Of a stretch of DNA of 64,000 nt, positions 17,743 through 27,298 are shown piece by piece. This DNA comes from Pengzhenrongella sp031582905 (GTDB lineage: Bacteria > Actinomycetota > Actinomycetes > Actinomycetales > Cellulomonadaceae): contig NZ_CP133990.1 in assembly GCF_031582905.1 (NCBI RefSeq), forward strand, positions 1,178,001-1,242,000. Reading direction: 5' to 3'. The notes beneath the pieces were generated by a model. The model was given only the letters and a program-made list of their open reading frames with translations, was not told where the DNA came from and ran no database searches. The position numbers were made by a program, and so were the translations under genes. The stretch's first letter is position 1. The number at the start of each line of letters is the position of its first letter.

Positions 17743-18985
17743 TCACCCCGGTAGTTCTCGGCCTTGAGGTAGTACTCGGCGCTCGCCACGATGCTGGCGA
17801 TGATCTGCTCCGTGCGCACGCCGTTCTGGATCGAGGAGACCCACGTGCGCTGGCCGGCGGGATCGATGCCCCGCCCCAGGAGGTGCTGGTAGTAGCCGTC
17901 GACGACGGTGGTGAGCCGCTCGGTGGAGATCAGGAACCCCATGGCCACGGCCTGCCGGCTGGTGCCCTGGCTCAGCCTGTCGACCCACCCCTGGATCTCG
18001 GCCGGCGCGGCCTCGCGCGACAGCACGTGCCGGTACAGCATCTGCACCCAGCCGGCGTCCGTGGACCCCGCCTTGCCGTAGTACTCCGGCGATGCCAGGA
18101 AGCCCGACTCCATGGTCTGGATCGTCGAGCCGCGCACCATGTGCTGCAACCACCCTGCCAGGCCCGCCGGCTCCGCCGAGCGACCGAGGAACTCGCGGTA
18201 CGCACCGTTGATGAGGCCGGAGCGGTACTCGGTGGACGACGTGATCGAGTCCGCCACGGCCGTGCGCGGCACCCCGCTGGTCAGCGCGGTGGTCCAGGTC
18301 GTCAGGCCGGACGGGTCGACCTGACGGTTGAACAGGTGCCCGTACACGAGCGCGACGTACCGCCTCGTCGTGGCCTCGGTGGGGAGCGCCGTGCCGGTCC
18401 ACCAGGAGGTCCGCTGGTAGGCGCCGTTCCAGCTGAGCGAGATGTGGACGTGGTCGGTGTGGGGCTGGGCGCCGGTGTAGGGCTTCCACCCCGAGCTCGC
18501 GCTGGAGTTGTTCCAGATCCGCTTGTTCCAGATGACGTACATCACGCCCAGGCGCCGGGCGTTGTAGGCGACCTTGCCGTCCGGTCCGACGGCGGTCAGC
18601 CAGGCGACGAACGCGTCTCCGGCCGCCTTCTGCGCGGGGTTCGCGACGTTGACCGCCCAGTCGACCGCCCGACCCTCCTTGTGCTCGCTCGTCCCGCCCA
18701 CGGTGCAGCCCCGGGCGATGCCCGCGTTGCGGCCGATCTTGTAGTGGGCGAGCAGCATGTCGATGACGTACTTCGCCCCCGGCTTGACCGTCGGGTCGCA
18801 GGTGCTCTGGCCCTGGTAGGGGACGTAGGCGTCGACGGGGTGGGGGGCCGGCGCGGGCGCTGTGGGCCCCGGGGGAGCGGGGCAGCGTGTGCGGGTGCGA
18901 CACCCCCGGCTATGCACAGCACGGCGAGCGTGACGGCCAGGACCCGTCGTGCCATCGAGCGGGACGGGTCGGTGAGCGGTCGCAT
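17743..18985 (-). CDS. secreted protein with M15-like peptidase domain and DUF4214 repeats, frame broken twice
   Basis: Reconstructed as 414 residues. It has a signal peptide (ARRVLAVTLAVLCIAGG, cleavage near AHAAP). A domain at about residues 55-190 carries SEHKEGRAVDW and HTDHVHIS, matching zinc-binding motifs of M15/VanY-like carboxypeptidases (SxHxxGxAxD and HxxH). About four DUF4214 modules follow (FNRQVDPSGLTTWT, LGRSAEPAGLAGWL, LSREAAPAEIQGWV, LGRGIDPAGQRTW), a repeat found in surface proteins. It may act on peptidoglycan. Breaks at GGGGG 18871-18875 and CCCC 17746-17749 each look like one missing base; the second restores the stop at 17743. The ATG at 18983-18985 follows GGAG. Confidence 0.75.
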
Positions 18986-19156
18986 GTGTCTCCAAGTGGT
19001 CGCCGTGGGATGCGAGCTGGCGTGCGCGGCCGGGTGGGTGGCCCCGCCGTGCGGGCGTCGGGCGAGGTGACGCCCGGGTCTGCACGTTCCCCATCGGACA
19101 CGGTTCGGGCAGGTGTAGAGGAAAGGGACGAAAAGATCCGCGCCGATCCACGGGGC

Positions 19157-19216
19157 GGTTCGACGGCCGGTCCGACGGCTGGTCCGACGGCTGGTCCGAC
19201 GGGTGGTCCGACGGGT
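19157..19216. repeat. five tandem 12-bp repeats
   Basis: Five head-to-tail copies of a GGTCCGACGGCT-like unit (variants in bases 4, 11 and 12) lie in the 269-base gap between the LLM gene and the M15-like gene. They begin about 40 bases beyond the LLM stop. No function is evident. Confidence 0.85.
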
Positions 19217-19254
19217 GGGTGGCCCGGCGGGGCGCGAGGGCGCCGTCGGTGCGG

Positions 19255-20288
19255 TCACACGTCGGCGAGCACCTCCGCGACCGCGGGGAGGGTGCGCGGG
19301 TCGGTCTGCACCAGCAGGGTGGTCACCGCGGTCGAGCGCCACGACGGCAGCTGGGCGCGCACGACGTCCGGCGGGCCGACGAGGGCGACGTCCTGGACGA
19401 GCTCGAGCGGGACGGCCGCGGCCGCCTCCGCCCGGCGGCCGGCCAGGTAGTGCGCCGCGATCTCGTCGCACGCCTCGGCGTAGCCGAGCCGGTCGAGGGC
19501 GTCGCGGTGGAAGTTCGCGCCGGGAGCGCCCATCCCGCCGGCGTACAGCGCGATGAACGGCCGGACGACGTCGGCCGCCCGCTCGACGTCGTTGTCCAGC
19601 ACGATCGGCACGGTCGCGGTGACCTCGAACGCGTCGACCGGGCGCAGCGCGCCGTCCCGCCGGGCGAAGCCGTCGGCGAGTTGCTCGCGGAACGTCGCGT
19701 CCATCCGCGGGGAGTAGAACAGCGGGAGCCAGCCGTCGGCGACCTCGGCGGCGAGCGCGATGTTGCGCGGCCCCTGGGCCGCGAGGTGGATCGGCAGGTC
19801 GGCGCGCAGCGGGTGCACGGTCGAGCGCAGCGCCTTGCCCAGCCCGGTGCCGCCGGGGTACGGCAGCCGGTAGAACTCGCCGTCGGCCCGCACCGGGGCC
19901 TCGCGGCGCAGCACGTCCCGCACGACGGCGACGTACTCGCGGGTGCGGGCGAGCGGGCGCGGGTAGGGCTGGCCGTACCACCCCTCGACCACCTGGGGGC
20001 CTGACGCGCCGAGCCCGAGCGTGAAGCGCCCTCCGGAGAGGTGGTCGAGCGTCAGCGCGGCCATCGCCGCGGCGGTGGGGGTGCGCGCGGAGATCTGCGC
20101 GATCGCCGTGCCCAGCCGGACGCGGGTGGTGCGCGCACCCCACCACGCGAGCGGCGTCAGTGCGTCGGAGCCGTACGCCTCGGCGGTCCACACCGAGTCG
20201 AAGCCGAGGCGGTCGGCGGCGACGACGGCCTCGGCCGCGCCCGGGGCGGGCCCGCCGACCAGTAGCCGGTGTGGTACCCCAGACGCAT
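19255..20288 (-). CDS. LLM-class F420-dependent oxidoreductase, frame broken once
   Basis: Reconstructed as 344 residues with the luciferase-like fold: MRLGYHTGYW start, DRLGFDSVWTAEAYGSDALTP (in part GFDSVWTAEAYGSDA), LGTAIAQISARTP, and LGLGASGPQVVEGWYG. These are typical of F420-using actinobacterial LLM proteins with methylene-H4MPT-reductase-like sequences. The frame breaks at GGGG 20243-20246, 40 bases after the ATG; one more base gives a seamless GPPPGAAEAVVAADR. The substrate is unknown. It is separated from cysE by 38 bases on the same strand and may be cotranscribed. Confidence 0.82.
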
Positions 20289-20326
20289 CGCACGCTCCCT
20301 CGCGTCGCCGCGGGGAAGCACCCCGC

Positions 20327-20911
20327 TCAGATGTAGATCGCCGGGTCGTCGACGTCCACGGCATCGGGCAGCGTACGTGGCCGCGGGCGCACCCGGGCCG
20401 GGACGCCGACGGCGACGGATCCGGGCGGGACGTCCGCGATGACGACGGCGTTCGCGCCGATCTGCGCCCCGTCGCCCACCCACACCGGGCCGAGCACCTT
20501 GGCGCCCGCCCCGACGACGACGCCGTCGCCCAGGCTGGGGTGCCGCTTGCCGCGGCGCATCGCCTTGCCGCCGAGCGTCGCGCCGTGGAACAGCACGACG
20601 TCGTCGCCGACCTCGGCGGTCTCCCCGACGACCACGCCCATGCCGTGGTCGATGAACAGGCGCCGACCGATCCGCGCGCCGGGGTGGATCTCGATCCCGG
20701 TGGCCGCCCGCACCGCCTGCGACAGCAGGCGGGCGGGCAGCCGCAGGCCGGGCTCCCGCCACATCCGGTGCGCGACCCGGTACCCCCACACCGCGTGCAC
20801 GCCGGGGTACCCGAGGGCGACCTCGGCGAGCGACCGCGCGGCCGGGTCGCGCCGGACCGCGGCGTCGAGGTCCTCGCGGAGCACGCCGAGGAAGCGCCGG
20901 AGCCGGGTCAC
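20327..20911 (-). CDS. cysE: serine O-acetyltransferase
   Basis: This 194-residue enzyme makes O-acetylserine from serine and acetyl-CoA. It has a short helical N-terminus (LREDLDAAVRRDPAARS) and a left-handed beta-helix of hexapeptide repeats containing IEIHPGARIGRRLFIDHG and VVVGETAEVGDDV (each under 20 residues). His in FIDHGMG and the GATLGGK segment match the active site. It is of the short EpsC/CysE type. The GTG at 20909-20911 is the likely start, but no good Shine-Dalgarno is seen; an upstream ATG at 20928 is out of frame by one base and might be the real start if a C is missing. The gene is 53 bases downstream of cysK. Confidence 0.9.
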   Translation of the reverse strand: MTRLRRFLGVLREDLDAAVRRDPAARSLAEVALGYPGVHAVWGYRVAHRMWREPGLRLPARLLSQAVRAATGIEIHPGARIGRRLFIDHGMGVVVGETAEVGDDVVLFHGATLGGKAMRRGKRHPSLGDGVVVGAGAKVLGPVWVGDGAQIGANAVVIADVPPGSVAVGVPARVRPRPRTLPDAVDVDDPAIYI

Positions 20912-20964
20912 GGGAGGGGCCCGGTCATGGCAGGAGCCGTGTCATGGGTGCGCTGTCCGCCCGC

Positions 20965-21900
20965 TCAGTCGAGGAGGTCGGCGTAGAGGATGGAGGACAG
21001 GTAGCGCTCGCCGTACGACGGGATGATGACGACGATCAGCTTGCCCGCGTTCTCGGGGCGGTGCGCCACCTGCACGGCGGCGTGGATCGCGGCGCCGGAG
21101 GAGAGCCCGACCAGCAGGCCCTCGCGCTTGGCGGCGTCCCGCGCGACGGCCACCGAGGTGTCGGCGTCGACGTCGATGATCTCGTCGTAGACGGCGGTGT
21201 CGAGGATGTCCGGGACGAAGTTGGCGCCGATGCCCTGGATCTTGTGCGGGCCGGGGGCGCCCCCGTTGAGGATCGGGGACTCGGCCGGCTCGACGCCGAT
21301 GATCTGCCCGCCGGGCTTGCGCTCCTTGAGCACCTGGCCGACGCCGGTGATGGTGCCCCCGGTGCCGATGCCCGCGACGACGATGTCGACGGCGCCGTCG
21401 GTGTCGGCCCAGATCTCCTCGGCCGTCGTGCGGCGGTGCACCTCGGGGTTGGCGGCGTTGGCGAACTGACGCGCGAGGACGGCGCCCGGGCGCTCGGCCG
21501 CGATCTTCTCCGCCTGCTCGACGGCGCCCCGCATGCCGCCGGAGCCCGGGGTCAGGACGAGCTCGGCGCCGTAGGCGCGCAGCAGCGCGCGGCGCTCCTT
21601 GGACATGGTCTCGGGCATCGCGAGCACGACGTCGTACCCGCGGGCCGCGCCGACCATGGCCAGGGCGATGCCGGTGTTGCCGCTGGTCGCCTCGACGATC
21701 GTGCCGCCCGGGGGCAGCTCGCCGGAGGCCTCGGCGGCGTCGACGATCGCGACCCCGATGCGGTCCTTGACCGAGCTCGCCGGGTTGTAGAACTCCAGCT
21801 TGCCGACGACGGTCGCGCCGGCGCCCTCGGTGAGTCGGTTGAACCGGACCAGCGGGGTGTTGCCGACCAGTGCGGTGACGTCGTCGTAGATGCGAGCCAT
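20965..21900 (-). CDS. cysK: cysteine synthase A (O-acetylserine sulfhydrylase)
   Basis: This 311-residue PLP enzyme converts O-acetylserine and sulfide to cysteine. The PLP lysine is in NPASSVKDRIG (about residue 44), the phosphate loop is TSGNTG, and the GIGTGGTITGVG loop is complete. A GGAAGAGGA sequence precedes the ATG at 21898-21900. It forms an operon with cysE, which supplies its substrate. A short Cys-containing ORF ends 256 bases upstream and may regulate the pair. Confidence 0.95.
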   Translation of the reverse strand: MARIYDDVTALVGNTPLVRFNRLTEGAGATVVGKLEFYNPASSVKDRIGVAIVDAAEASGELPPGGTIVEATSGNTGIALAMVGAARGYDVVLAMPETMSKERRALLRAYGAELVLTPGSGGMRGAVEQAEKIAAERPGAVLARQFANAANPEVHRRTTAEEIWADTDGAVDIVVAGIGTGGTITGVGQVLKERKPGGQIIGVEPAESPILNGGAPGPHKIQGIGANFVPDILDTAVYDEIIDVDADTSVAVARDAAKREGLLVGLSSGAAIHAAVQVAHRPENAGKLIVVIIPSYGERYLSSILYADLLD

Positions 21901-22156
21901 GTGTCCTCTTCCGGAAAGGGGCCGTGGGCGGCCCGGGTGTGCGGGAGCGTGCGGGGCTGGGGGTGGAACGCCGTCCGGCGACCGGGGTGTTCCCCGGGCT
22001 CTCGAACGGGTGGTGCGCGTGATGCCGGCGGTGCCGGCCCGGTGCGCGATCCGGTGCGCCCCTGCGAGCGAGGTGCGCCGTGCGCGGTGCGGCTCGGCGG
22101 GGCCGGGCGAGCTGTCGGCGCGGTGCGCGCCGAGGCGGGGCGAGCGCCGGCCGTCG
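21901..22156 (-). promoter_or_regulatory. cysK 5' leader region with hairpin and GGTGCGC repeats
   Basis: This gap lies between the second leader ORF and cysK. It holds a 6-bp hairpin CCGGGG/CCCCGG at 21982-21997 and five copies of GGTGCGC (22012, 22041, 22053, 22072, 22122; plus-strand reading). It is long enough for an attenuator or Rho-utilisation region. No protein-coding signal is seen. Confidence 0.35.
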
Positions 22157-22279
22157 TCAGTGGTGACGAGGCGCTGGGCCGGCGCTCCGACGACAGCGAC
22201 AGGGCACCGGCGCGACCAGGGCGCGGGTGAGCGGAGGCGTGACCAGGGAGATGACCGGGGTGGTGCTGCGGCGCTCCAC
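22157..22279 (-). CDS. candidate Cys-containing leader peptide of cysK-cysE, 40 aa
   Basis: A GTG-initiated small ORF preceded by AAAGGAGAGG runs for 40 residues. It carries VPCRCRRS at about residues 24-31, two Cys codons one residue apart, in the second half. The position upstream of cysK parallels the Cys-rich leader of the ssu operon, which also contains a CRC motif. It is less Cys-dense, so the call rests partly on context. Confidence 0.45.
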   Translation of the reverse strand: MERRSTTPVISLVTPPLTRALVAPVPCRCRRSAGPAPRHH

Positions 22280-22440
22280 GGCTCGTCCTCTCCTTTGCGT
22301 ACTCGTCGTCCTGGTGCCGGTACCGGCTGCGGTGACCGTAGCGGCCCCGCTCACCGGGTGCCAAGACGGGGCCTCACCGCACGCGATCGCCGCGGCTGGG
22401 GCAGGCTGGTCCCTGCAGGTCCGACGACGAAAGGCTCAGC

Positions 22441-22953
22441 ATGAAGCGGCTCGTGACAGCGACGGCGGCAGCTCTCCTCCTCGGCGGGTGCACGTCCGGC
22501 GGCACCGGTCATCTCGACCCGGAGATCTCGCCCGACCTGATCGGCCCGCGTTCCACCCAGGAGCCCGAGACGACCACCGCGCCCGAGGACGAGGACGGAG
22601 CGGGCGTCCAGACGCCGGCCCCCGGTGCGGGTGCCGGTGCGGCGAACGACGTCGAGGCGGCGTTCGCCGAGTCCTCCGGCTCCGAGACCTGGTACGGCGA
22701 GGTCCAGAGCGTCGACGTCGACGAGTTCACGGTGGTGGTGTCGACGTCGCTCGACGCCGGCGACGCGGACGCGGTCGAGGTCTGCGAGGCGGCGTTCGCG
22801 GCCGCCGGGGACACCGGCATCGCGTCGCCGATCGTCGAGGTGCGGGACAGCGGCGGGCAGAGCATCTCCGAGCGCAGCGAGCCCGCGGGCGACGAGGGCT
22901 GCTCGAGCGACGAGCCGGAGCCGACGGCGTCGGCGAACCCGGGGGACAGCTGA
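22441..22953 (+). CDS. small hypothetical lipoprotein
   Basis: This 170-residue protein has a signal peptide and lipobox LLGGC (Cys about residue 17). The mature protein is acidic and rich in Ala, Glu, Asp and Pro. A probable disulfide or structural pair of Cys lies in the second half (VEVCEAAF and EGCSSDE). No domain is recognised. The ATG at 22441 follows AAAGG. It is convergent with the cardiolipin synthase gene. Confidence 0.7.
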   Translation: MKRLVTATAAALLLGGCTSGGTGHLDPEISPDLIGPRSTQEPETTTAPEDEDGAGVQTPAPGAGAGAANDVEAAFAESSGSETWYGEVQSVDVDEFTVVVSTSLDAGDADAVEVCEAAFAAAGDTGIASPIVEVRDSGGQSISERSEPAGDEGCSSDEPEPTASANPGDS

Positions 22954-22984
22954 CCGTCCGGCGCGGCGTCGCTCGCGCTCGCGG

Positions 22985-24468
22985 CTACTGCACCGCGGAC
23001 GTGAGGCGGGCGAGCCCGTCGACGACCCCGTGCCCGAACGACCGCCGGGACCACTCCTCGAGGGTGAGCTCGCGGGACACCGCGCGGTAGGAGTCCTCGA
23101 GCGCGCGCAGCTGGTCGGCGAACTCCCGGCCGCACGTCATGAGGGACACCTCGAGGACGAGCCCGAACGAGCGCATGTCCATGTTGGACGACCCCACGAC
23201 GGTGACGTCCTCGTCGATGCTCAGGTGCTTGGCGTGCAGGATGGACGGCGCCGGGTAGAGGTGGAGCCGCACGCCCGCCTCGAGCAATGCGCGGTAGTAG
23301 GAGTGCTGGGCGTGGAAGGTGACCCGGTGGTCCCCGGTCTCGCCGACGAACATCTCGACGTCCACGCCCCGGCGTGCCGCGGTCGTGATGGCCATGAGCA
23401 GCGACTCGTCCGGGACGAAGTACGGGCTCGTGATGCTCACCCGGCGCTCCGCGCGGTAGATGAGGCTGTTGAACAGCACGAGGTTGTTCTCGACGTCGAA
23501 ACCCGGGCCGCTCGGCACGACCTGGCACAGCAGGTCCCCGGCCGGACGCAGCGCGTCCGGCCCGCGCTCGCGCTGCGGCTCGAGCAGCTCGTCGGTCTCG
23601 CTGAACCAGTCGGTGACGAACAGGCCGTCGACCTCCTGCACCGCGGGGCCGGTCAGGCGCACCAGCAGGTCCCGCCACACCAGCCCGCGGCGGCGGTTGG
23701 CGGCCCGGTTGTAGCCGGGGTCGATCATGTTGAGCGACCCGAGGAAGGCCTGCTCCCCGTCGACGACGACGAGCTTGCGGTGATTGCGCAGGTCCGGGCG
23801 CTGGTAGCGGCCCCGCAGCGGCTGCACCGGCAGCATGAGGTGCCACTCGACCCCGGAGCGGTCGAGCTCCGCGAGCGTCGCGCGGTACCCGCCGTACCCG
23901 CGTGAGCCGAGGTGGTCCAGCAGCACCCGCACCCGCACGCCCCGCGCGACGGCGTCGGACAGGGCCGCGAAGAAGGGCGCCGTCGTGGTGTCCAGGCACA
24001 GGATGTAGAACTCGACGTGCACGTAGTGCCGCGCGCCGCGCACCGCCTCGACGAGGGCGGCGAGCTGGTCGTCGGTGCCGGTCAGCAGGCGCGCGTCGTT
24101 GTCGCCGAGCAGCGGCATCGCACCCAGGGTGCGGTTGAGCCGGGCGATCGAAGGCAGCCACGGCGGGGTATGCGCGTGCTGGTCCCGGACGGCGACGTCC
24201 GGCACGACGGCGCGGGCCCGCGCGTCGATCCGTGCGTCCATGGTGCGCTGCTTGGCCTGGCGCCCGCGGGGCAGCTTCGGGCTGCCGATGACGGCGAACA
24301 CGAGCGCCCCCAGCACGGGGACCAGCACGAACAGCAGGATCCAGGCGAGGGCCGACGACGGCCGCCGCTCCCGGGGACGACGACGAGCGCGACGAGCAGC
24401 AGGGCCAGCTCGAGGGCCAGGAGGAGCCCGGTGGCCCATGCGCCGAGGGACCACCACTCCAGCCGCAC
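22985..24468 (-). CDS. cls: cardiolipin synthase, frame broken once
   Basis: Reconstructed as 494 residues with the bacterial Cls layout: two N-terminal membrane helices (LGAWATGLLLALELALLLVA and LAWILLFVLVPVLGALVFAV) and two phospholipase-D domains. The HKD motifs are NHRKLVVVDGEQAFLGSLN and HAKHLSIDEDVTVVGSSN. It would condense two phosphatidylglycerols to cardiolipin at the membrane. The frame breaks between the helices at GGGG 24373-24376; one more base joins them. The GTG at 24466-24468 has GGGGAG 6 bases upstream. Confidence 0.88.
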
Positions 24469-24613
24469 CGATGCTCCCCGTCGTCGTCCCGCCCGGGTCG
24501 CACCCTAGGGGCTGAGCGGCGGGCCACGCACGTGAGAAGGCCGCACGTGAGGACCTCGGGCCCGTCGCGGGGGTGCGCCGCGCGCGACGGGCCGCCGCGC
24601 GGCCGGCGGCGCC

Positions 24614-26236
24614 TCACACCGGGACGTGGACCGCCCGCTGGAGCGTGCGGGACGCCGTGGCACGGCACACGGTGCGGATCCCGTCGAGGCGCGTGGGGCG
24701 ATCGCGCATCTGGAGACCCGCGAGCGACCTCGCGTCGACGTGGAACAGCAGCGAGCACAGCTCGGCCATGAGCAGATCGGGATGCGGCTGGTCGGCCATG
24801 CCGAGCTCGGTCAGCACGGCGTCGGTCGACTCCGCGTCCCGCAGGTGCAGGACGTCGGCCAGGACGCCGGACCAGTGCCCGAGGTCGTCCCTCCGCCGCG
24901 GTGGCGTCCTGGGGCCGCCGCCCGCCGGGAGGGGCGGCCAGCAGGGCCTCGACGTCGAGGATCCCCGCGCCGAACCGGTCCTGGCGCCAGGCGGTCAGCG
25001 GCCGGACGAGGTCGACGAAGCGGACGTCGTCCGGCCCGGGGCTCGGCAGGGGGTCGGGGCGTCGGGCCGTCGTGCGCAGGAGCTCGTGGAACACGTGCTG
25101 CAACGGCGGCCCGTCCCGGTACCGCGCGCGCAGGTGGTCCCGCCCGTGGTGGCTCACCCAGAGCGCCGCCGCCCCCGCGACGTGCGGGGTCGCGTACGAG
25201 GTGCCGGACCCCGCCCGCACGACGGGCGTCCGGCCGTCACGGGAGAAGTCGGCCACGGACACCCCGTGGCCGGGCGCGGCGACGTCGATCCGGGGCGACG
25301 CCGTCGTGTGCCGCCAGGGACGATCCGTGCTGGTCGTGGCCGCGACGGCGATGCAGTCGCCGTACGCGGCGGGGTAGACGCAGGCGGGGAACCGCTGGCC
25401 GGCGGCGGCGACGACGATCACGTTGGCGTCCCAGACCAGGCGCGTGAGCGCGTCATGCAGCAGGACCGACGGGATGCCGCCCAGGCTGATCGTCACGACG
25501 TCGACCTGCTCCAGGCCCGCGAAGTGGGTGAGCGCACGGGCGAGGAGCTGGTCGGAGAACAGGATGACGCCGTTGGCGCAGCGCGCCGGGACGAGCACCG
25601 ATCGGGGTGCGATGCCGGCGATCGTCGTCGTGCCCGGCCCCGGGTCGCGCCCGCCGGCGATGACCGACGCCGTGGCCGTCCCGTGCCCGTCGAAGGGGTC
25701 GAAGCGCAGCACCGGGTCGCCGGCATCCGGTGACCCGTCGAAGGCGTTGAGCGCGCGAGCGAGGTCCCACGTCTCCGGCGCGATCGCCGGGTGCGGCGCC
25801 CAGCCGGTGTCGGCGTGCCCGATCGTGACGCCCTCCCCGGCGGGCCCCGCACCGGGCCGGGGCGCTCGGACCGCCCCCTGCGACCAGTGACGGACGTCGG
25901 CCGAGCGGGGAGGAGCCCGGCGGCCAGCGGGTCCCCGGGCCGCACCGTGCCCTCGACCGACCCGGAGATCCCGGGCGCAGCCCCCACGATCCGGTGCAGC
26001 TCGTCCCAGGCGTCCCGCGTCCGGTCGACCTCGAGGTCGACGACCGTGCTGGTCGCCGCGAGCCGGTCCGTCACCGGCGGGCCGACGTGGTCGGGGGCAC
26101 CGTCGTGAGCCGTGACCGTTGCGCTGGGTCCGAGCCCGGGCAGCGGGACCGCCGCCGCGCGATCGTCGGCGTAGAGCGAGATCCGCACCACAGCACGCAC
26201 CACCCGGGACGAGCGAGGCCCTGACGTGTCCGTCAC
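24614..26236 (-). CDS. S8 family (subtilisin-like) serine protease, frame broken twice
   Basis: Reconstructed as about 540 residues. The catalytic triad is visible: Asp in IGHADTGW, His in FDGHGTATASVIAGG, and Ser in GTSYATPHVAGAAAL. There is no signal peptide or transmembrane segment, and the N-terminal about 110 residues are not a recognised propeptide, so it may be cytoplasmic or exported by another route. The C-terminal extension is unrecognised. The frame breaks at GGGG 25907-25910 (one base missing) and near CCC 24889-24891 (apparently one base extra). The GTG start at 26234-26236 is the best N-terminal candidate but lacks a Shine-Dalgarno. Confidence 0.75.
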
Positions 26237-26444
26237 TGTACGCGTGGTCGTTCAGCGCGAGAAGGGCACCGAGGACGCGCGTCCGCGAGGGCGTCCGTAG
26301 GGTCGAGTGGTGGCGCACCTCGGTGACCAGGACGTCCTGCGACGGATGACGGCTGAGCGCGGGTTGCCGGCACCTCCGTCGGGCTCTGGCAGGCCGTACG
26401 GAGGACCCGTCGGGCTCGGGCGACCGCTGGCGGGGCGGAGATGT

Positions 26445-27257
26445 TCACCCCGTGTCAGCGTGGCGTTCCAAGAACTCGAAGACTCGGTGCGCGGTCTCCA
26501 CCGGGTGGGTGGAGGCGACGAGGTGTCCGGCGCCGGTGATGGTCTCGCTCTGTGCATGTGGGAGCACCGCCAGCGTCTCGCGTCGCATGCGCTCGAAGAT
26601 CGGCCAGGTGTCCGCGCCCCCGATGTACAACACCGGGCAGGTGATCCTCACCGCCTGCGCAGAGTCGAAATCCCAGGACTGAAGTGCCGGGACGTCGTGC
26701 CCGAAGAATGTCGCCGCGTCCCGCTCCAGCGCGGACACGGAGCCGGCATGGGCCCCGTCGAGCTCGACCCGCCAGTGGGGACCGGTGAGCATGGTCATGA
26801 ACTCGTCGAGCGCGACCGCTGCGCCCTGCCGTCGGAAGGTGTCGAAGAGTCGGGCGTTGGCGGCGCGAAACTCCGGCGAGCGACCGGGTGGAGCCTCGAT
26901 GGCAGTCACCGTACGAGTCTGCTCGGGAGCCATCGACGCGAGGGTCATGGCCACCGCCGCGCTGTAGCTGGCGCCCAGGACGTGCGCCGGTGCGATGCCC
27001 AGTGCGCTGATCAGGTCCCGGCAGTCGGCGGCATCGCGTGCGATCGATGCCTCACCGTCGACCGGGCTGCTCCGGCCGTAGCCGCGGCGGTGGTAGTGCA
27101 GCGAGCGGTGGCGCCCGAGCCTCGCCACCTGCCCAGCCAGCGGGCGCAGCTCGTCAGCGTCGAGGGCGGTCTGGATGATGACCACCGGCTCGCCGGCCCC
27201 GACGGCGTCGACCTCCAGGCTGATCCCACCGACCTTGACGCAACGTGACCGGTGCAT
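26445..27257 (-). CDS. alpha/beta hydrolase
   Basis: This 270-residue protein has the alpha/beta hydrolase order: strand VVIIQTALDADELRPLAG, HYHRRGYGRSS, nucleophile Ser in the elbow GASYSAA (about residue 98), acid in YIGGADTW, and His in GAGHLVASTHP. The substrate is unknown. The ATG at 27255-27257 is chosen because homology-like sequence (VKVGGISLEVDAVGAGEPVV) begins at once; an in-frame GTG at 27324-27326 is possible. Base composition here is less GC-biased than the flanks. Confidence 0.82.
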   Translation of the reverse strand: MHRSRCVKVGGISLEVDAVGAGEPVVIIQTALDADELRPLAGQVARLGRHRSLHYHRRGYGRSSPVDGEASIARDAADCRDLISALGIAPAHVLGASYSAAVAMTLASMAPEQTRTVTAIEAPPGRSPEFRAANARLFDTFRRQGAAVALDEFMTMLTGPHWRVELDGAHAGSVSALERDAATFFGHDVPALQSWDFDSAQAVRITCPVLYIGGADTWPIFERMRRETLAVLPHAQSETITGAGHLVASTHPVETAHRVFEFLERHADTG

Positions 27258-27298
27258 AGGCACACGGTTGCCGGTGTACGGGCCGCTCCACAAGGCCG

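Noticed and set aside
16539..19151. Long minus-strand frame continuing the M15-like protein into the region of the beta-propeller gene
   Set aside because: The extension has no homology-like features and arises because one base is missing before the true stop at 17743-17745.
20909..20930. Six-codon upstream ORF overlapping the cysE start as a coupled leader
   Set aside because: It lacks a ribosome-binding site and Cys codons; it more likely reflects a missing C that hides the true cysE start.
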